NCBI GenBank assembly: GCA_947505105.1 | Contig: CANNKG010000022.1 | Span: 1 to 41,972 of the forward strand | DNA length: 41,972 nt | Direction of reading: 5' to 3' | From: Methylococcaceae bacterium | GTDB taxonomy: Bacteria > Pseudomonadota > Gammaproteobacteria > Methylococcales > Methylomonadaceae | Shown: positions 38,918 through 41,972 of the stretch, piece by piece | How positions within the stretch are numbered: position 1 is the stretch's first letter | Layout: each line of letters begins with the position of its first letter | Notes under the pieces: generated by a model | Told to the model about the DNA's origin: nothing | The model's database searches: none | Seen by the model: only the letters and a program-made list of their open reading frames with translations | Made by a program: the position numbers and the translations under genes

Positions 38918-39307
38918 TTAACCGAAGACTATGAATCGGTCGGCCAGTAAATTGGCCTCGATTAATTGACCTAAGCCAGAGATTCTGAAGCCTTGGGCGA
39001 GATCATCATCCGCTTTGTGCCGCTGTTTTGCTTCGTCGGCGCATAATAATCCTCTGCGCTGAGCGGCTGATATACACACGACTAAATCAAGCGCATAATC
39101 CTGAACCAATTTTTGCCAGCATGCGGTGTATTGCCATTCATCATCCGGCGGCAGTGCGTGGGCAAAGGCGTGGTAAACACCTTCCTGATAAAAAAATACG
39201 CGAATCACTTCATGGCCCAAATGCAACGCGGTTTTAACAAATTGGTAAGCAGTATGGCTAGTATGCGTTTGATTGGGGCTGCAATTTATCTGAATCGCGA
39301 ACTTCAT
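38918..39307 (-). CDS. tusD: TusD-like sulfur relay protein
   Basis: A protein of 129 residues of the DsrE/TusD family. The sulfur-carrying cysteine is Cys78 in LDLVVCISAAQRRGL, the same place as in E. coli TusD; FFYQEGVYHA is another family block. It receives sulfur from TusA in tRNA thiolation. The start is ATG 39307; TTG at 39316 would add three residues. It is divergent from the bepA-like gene. Confidence 0.9.
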   Translation of the reverse strand: MKFAIQINCSPNQTHTSHTAYQFVKTALHLGHEVIRVFFYQEGVYHAFAHALPPDDEWQYTACWQKLVQDYALDLVVCISAAQRRGLLCADEAKQRHKADDDLAQGFRISGLGQLIEANLLADRFIVFG

Positions 39308-39414
39308 GTGCGTCAATTTGTCATAAGAGGATGATAACTAATTCAGTTATTATAATGAACCAGGATGTAATTAAACATGTCTGGTAGCGTTTTTTAGAAA
39401 TTTTTGTGTGTTAT

Positions 39415-40866
39415 ATGATGAAATCGAATGTAAGTGCGATTGCTTTGGCTGCATTGTTAATGTTTTATCCGCACGTTCAACAAGCAGATGAACTTGGAAA
39501 AATTGAATTGCCCGATATGGGCGATTCTTCAGGCACCTTACTCTCTCCAGCCCAGGAGCAGGAATTAGGGGGAGAGTTTTTTCGTCAGCTACATACCCAA
39601 GTCGAAGTCAATCAAGACCCCGAAATTCAGCGTTATATTGAATCAATAGGCAAGGCTTTAGTCGCGAATAGTGATAATCCTGCCTATCCATTTCATTTTT
39701 TCGTGGTCACCGATAATTCAATTAATGCGTTCGCAGGACCTGGCGGCTATATTGGCGTCAATTCGGGGCTCATTTTATTAACCGAAGCCGAAAGCGAACT
39801 GGCCTCGGTCATGGCGCACGAAATTGCCCACGTCACTCAACGACATTTGTATCGCGCGGCGGAAGCGGCTGGGAGAATGACCTTGCCGACAATGGCGGCA
39901 ACCTTAGCCGCCATTCTAATCGGTTCACAAGCTCCAGCGTTGGGGCAGGCGGCGATTATGGCAGTGCAGGCAGGTAGTGTTCAGTTTCAGATCGACTTTA
40001 CCCGTGACAACGAACAAGAAGCAGACCGAGTGGGTATGCAGACACTTTCTAAGTCAAATTATGATCCCCGTAGCATGCCCACCTTCTTTGAACGATTACA
40101 ACAGTCCACTCGTTTTTACGGCAAGAATGTCCCCGAGTTCTTAAGAACTCACCCGGTCACCGAATCGCGAATTTCCGATACCCGCGGACGGGCAGACACT
40201 TATCCGTATCGCCAATATTCCAGCTCAATGGATTTTCAATTGGCCAAAACCAAATTGCAAGTGCTCAACAGCACCGATGACAGCATTTCGGCAACCTTTC
40301 AAAAACTTTCTTCCCAAGGAACTACCGATCAGCGAGCTGTGGCACGTTATGGAAGTGCTTTGCTGGCATTAAAAGCCCAACGATTTGATCAAGCCGAGAA
40401 AATGCTGCAAGAATTATGTAAGGAATATCCAGGACAGGAGCAATTTCCATTAGCGCTGGCTAAAAAATTCGTCGAAGCCAATGAATTGCCAAAAGCACTT
40501 GCGTTACTTAATACGACGCAGCAGCGATTTCCTGATAATGAAGCCATTAAATATGAATATATTTCAGTGCTATTGAAGTCTGGACAAGCTGAAGCAGCAC
40601 GTAAACTATTGCAACCGATATTGAAATCCCGCCCTCAACCACGCAATTTTAAACTGATGGCGCAAGCGTATGGGGATTCGGGTCAGCAGGCTGAAGCGCA
40701 TCGTTATCTGGCTGAGTTTTACTATGCAACGGGACAGACCCAAGCGGCAATTATGCAAATTGGCTTGGCTAAACAAGCTAAAGATCTCAATTTTTATTTG
40801 TCGAGTATCCTGGAAGATCGCTTACGATTTTTCATTACCGAGGAACAAGAGCGTAGAAAGAATTAA
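39415..40866 (+). CDS. bepA: BepA-like periplasmic M48 metalloprotease with TPR domain
   Basis: A protein of 483 residues: a signal peptide (about 1-24, ending near VQQADE), an M48 zinc-protease domain with HEIAH (His135, Glu136, His139) and the third ligand Glu in NEQEADRVGM, and a C-terminal series of TPR-like helices (about 300-480). BepA in E. coli (about 487 residues) handles outer-membrane protein and LptD assembly and degrades stalled ones. Two ATGs (39415, 39418) are close together; a GTG at 39406 also fits the frame but is less likely. No strong ribosome site is visible. Confidence 0.92.
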   Translation: MMKSNVSAIALAALLMFYPHVQQADELGKIELPDMGDSSGTLLSPAQEQELGGEFFRQLHTQVEVNQDPEIQRYIESIGKALVANSDNPAYPFHFFVVTDNSINAFAGPGGYIGVNSGLILLTEAESELASVMAHEIAHVTQRHLYRAAEAAGRMTLPTMAATLAAILIGSQAPALGQAAIMAVQAGSVQFQIDFTRDNEQEADRVGMQTLSKSNYDPRSMPTFFERLQQSTRFYGKNVPEFLRTHPVTESRISDTRGRADTYPYRQYSSSMDFQLAKTKLQVLNSTDDSISATFQKLSSQGTTDQRAVARYGSALLALKAQRFDQAEKMLQELCKEYPGQEQFPLALAKKFVEANELPKALALLNTTQQRFPDNEAIKYEYISVLLKSGQAEAARKLLQPILKSRPQPRNFKLMAQAYGDSGQQAEAHRYLAEFYYATGQTQAAIMQIGLAKQAKDLNFYLSSILEDRLRFFITEEQERRKN

Positions 40867-41147
40867 TTTAGCGGGTTGAAACTGAACGGTGGCTGAACAA
40901 AACGGCATTACTTGCCGGTGAATTTAATATATTTTGCACCGCATTATTTTTATAAGTTTCTGATTATTAAATACTTACTTCTTCAATTACAGTTTTTTCC
41001 ACTAAAAATTATTTTTTTGTATAGACGTTCATTAAAAGTTCATTTAGAATTCGCCCAGCTTTTAGGGAATGAGGCAACGATCAATAAAATCGTTTTAGAG
41101 GAGTGATAGCTTATAAATAGTTATCGAAAAAATAATAATAACAATAA

Positions 41148-41211
41148 ATAACAATAATAATATTTAGAAAAAATAACAATAATAATATTTAGAAAAAATA
41201 ACAATAATAAA
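41148..41211. repeat. 25-base AT-rich tandem repeat, about 2.6 copies
   Basis: Copies start at 41148, 41173 and 41198, each beginning ATAACAATAATAA and the first two continuing TATTTAGAAAAA. The third copy is cut short. Shorter related triplets (AATAATAATAACAATAA) run upstream from about 41130. The repeat is not palindromic and contains no ORF. Confidence 0.9.
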
Positions 41212-41271
41212 ATTAGTCCCTAGTTCGCACTTTGCGATTAGATTGGGTATGACGCATTAAAAATATATACA

Positions 41272-41296
41272 AACCCACTTTATAGTGGGTTTTTTA
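41272..41296 (+). terminator. rho-independent terminator
   Basis: AACCCACT (41272-41279) and AGTGGGTT (41284-41291) form a perfect 8-base stem with loop TTAT, followed by a T run to 41295. It is 406 bases after the bepA stop, too far for a usual 3' end, so it may end a small RNA or a long 3' leader. The other strand has no comparable T run. Confidence 0.85.
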
Positions 41297-41345
41297 TTGC
41301 CTAAAATTTTGGCTCTTCCGTATTTCTCGTGGTAAACCACAATAT

Positions 41346-41361
41346 CTAGTACTCAGTCAAT
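41346..41361. repeat. copy of the left-edge terminal repeat
   Basis: CTAGTACTCAGTCAAT is identical to the reverse complement of 132-147, with no mismatch over 16 bases. Only one arm is seen here within 600 bases, so it may be one end of an element whose other end lies further right, or a solo remnant. Confidence 0.75.
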
Positions 41362-41721
41362 CTTATAATTTTGGATGGGAATATTTATTAATCGAAATTC
41401 AGGCCACCAAATAATCAACATGACTTTATTTTTTAATTTAAGTCACTTTTCCAGCTATTTTGACGAAAAATTGCAATATACACATTGCAATCCAAGTAAG
41501 TTCCCCGTCTTTATGCTGCAGCCACACCTATCCGGTAATTGTCATTAAAATTTGGTTTAAACGAACCATGTTGATGCCCTATGGCAAAAGCCAACAAATG
41601 TAGGGCGGCAGGCACCATTTGCATCATGGAATTGTTTCGCCATAGAATCGTGCCCATCACAAGCATCTCCGCATTGCACCGCGTGGTCACGATACCGTTT
41701 TGCATTGCAGCAATGTTTCGC

Positions 41722-41744
41722 GTGGGCAGAAAAGCGTTGCCCAC
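41722..41744. repeat. hairpin GTGGGCA-TGCCCAC
   Basis: GTGGGCA (41722-41728) and TGCCCAC (41738-41744) form a perfect 7-base stem with a 9-base loop. Its GC-rich form contrasts with the surrounding AT-rich DNA and looks like an intergenic repeat unit. Confidence 0.6.
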
Positions 41745-41849
41745 CGGGCTTATTAGGTAACGTTATGTTTAGCTATCAGTGAGCAATTAGCTAAAACTTA
41801 AAGTGGCGGATTCAACTCCGAAGTGCAATCGCCAATAATAGGATATTAC

Positions 41850-41972
41850 TCATGGTTCGCCCATTTTGACACTCAGTTTTCCTAATTCCGGCGTAAGTCC
41901 CAAGTAGGTTTCCGCCGAAAATCCTATCAATGCCAGAATCCTTATTTGCACATCCGTTAACGGCGTCATGCA
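41850..41972 (-). CDS. C-terminal end of a gene cut by the window, possible transposase
   Basis: An open frame enters from the right edge and ends at TGA 41850-41852, giving at least 41 residues. It runs through an internal Met (41969) and continues beyond base 41972, so the real start is outside. The peptide (TDVQIRILALIGFSAE, then YLGLTPELGKLSVKMGEP at the end) has amphipathic, protein-like composition. The ending in LTPEL and KMGEP reminds me of the tails of some IS-family transposases, but I cannot name the family. Terminal-repeat-like DNA nearby (41346) supports a mobile element. Confidence 0.45.
   Translation of the reverse strand, partial: CMTPLTDVQIRILALIGFSAETYLGLTPELGKLSVKMGEP

Larger units (their letters stand above)
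40867..41849. other. 983-base region without a confident gene
   Basis: AT-rich DNA that holds a 25-base tandem repeat (41148-41211), a strong terminator (41272-41296), a copy of the left-edge terminal repeat (41346-41361) and a hairpin (41722-41744). Two frames of 64 and 77 codons occur (40912-41106 plus and 41511-41744 minus) but lack start-site support or run through the hairpin, so I do not call them genes. The region reads like a landing zone for mobile elements. Confidence 0.6.

Noticed and set aside
40912-41106. Open frame of 64 codons after bepA, plus strand
   Set aside because: It begins with TTG, has no ribosome site, and its hydrophobic look comes from AT-rich DNA. A short charged tail (HLEFAQLLGNEATINK) is protein-like, so a pseudogene remnant is not fully excluded.
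41511-41744. Open frame of 77 codons, minus strand
   Set aside because: It starts inside the GTGGGCA-TGCCCAC hairpin, has no ribosome site and no recognisable domain; it reads as translated intergenic repeat.
41803-41822. GGATTCAACTCC, similar to a tRNA T-arm
   Set aside because: No acceptor, D or anticodon stem can be paired around it.

Overview
The window looks like chromosomal DNA of a free-living gammaproteobacterium of moderate GC content. Evidence is protein-level: a DUF2782 lipid-free secreted protein, a YheS-type ABC-F protein, TusD/TusC, an IlvB-IlvH-IlvC operon, a heptosyltransferase I (so a Gram-negative LPS maker), NDH-2 and a BepA-type protease. Together with the REP-like repeat and the N-type ATPase genes this fits the Methylococcales or a neighbouring order, but no diagnostic gene (methane oxidation, rRNA) is present, so the placement is inference.

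Layout. 1-147 is a REP-like stem inside short terminal inverted repeats. 193-8871 carries mixed housekeeping genes: a GH63-like glucosidase, DUF2782, NDH-2, a YcxB-like protein, ABC-F YheS with a small membrane protein, a universal stress protein and a TM2 protein. 8897-12903 (minus) is an incomplete N-type ATPase operon (atpB-E-F-A-G) that lacks beta, epsilon, atpQ and atpR; its alpha subunit has an altered P-loop. 13112-16414 (minus) has a short-chain dehydrogenase, a copper-exporting P-ATPase and its CopZ-like chaperone. 16459-21932 (minus) is a tight four-gene cluster: DUF4912, GH57 glucan-branching-type enzyme, a protein with two CBM21-like modules joined to an endonuclease/exonuclease/phosphatase domain, and a phospholipase-D-type protein. 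This is the most likely poorly described system here and suggests phosphodiesterase chemistry on or at an alpha-glucan. 22201-23980 (minus) has a DUF1460 protein and WaaC.

24208-33734 is a signalling island: plus-strand REC-PAS, HDOD, REC-PAS-histidine kinase and REC-degenerate HD-GYP genes face a minus-strand pair of a giant hybrid kinase and a response regulator. The hybrid kinase keeps only the tail of what looks like a PhnD-like periplasmic sensor. 34104-38282 (minus) has a TauE/SafE permease, then ilvB-ilvH-ilvC with a clear terminator after ilvC. 38561-39307 (minus) is tusD-tusC without tusB. 39415-40866 (plus) is a BepA-like protease. The last 1.1 kb has no confident complete gene: it is AT-rich, with a 25-bp tandem repeat, a strong orphan terminator, a second copy of the left-edge terminal repeat, a hairpin and the 3' end of a gene cut by the window, probably a transposase.

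No tRNA, rRNA or CRISPR array was recognised. Family assignments rest on motif recognition by eye; no database search was possible.
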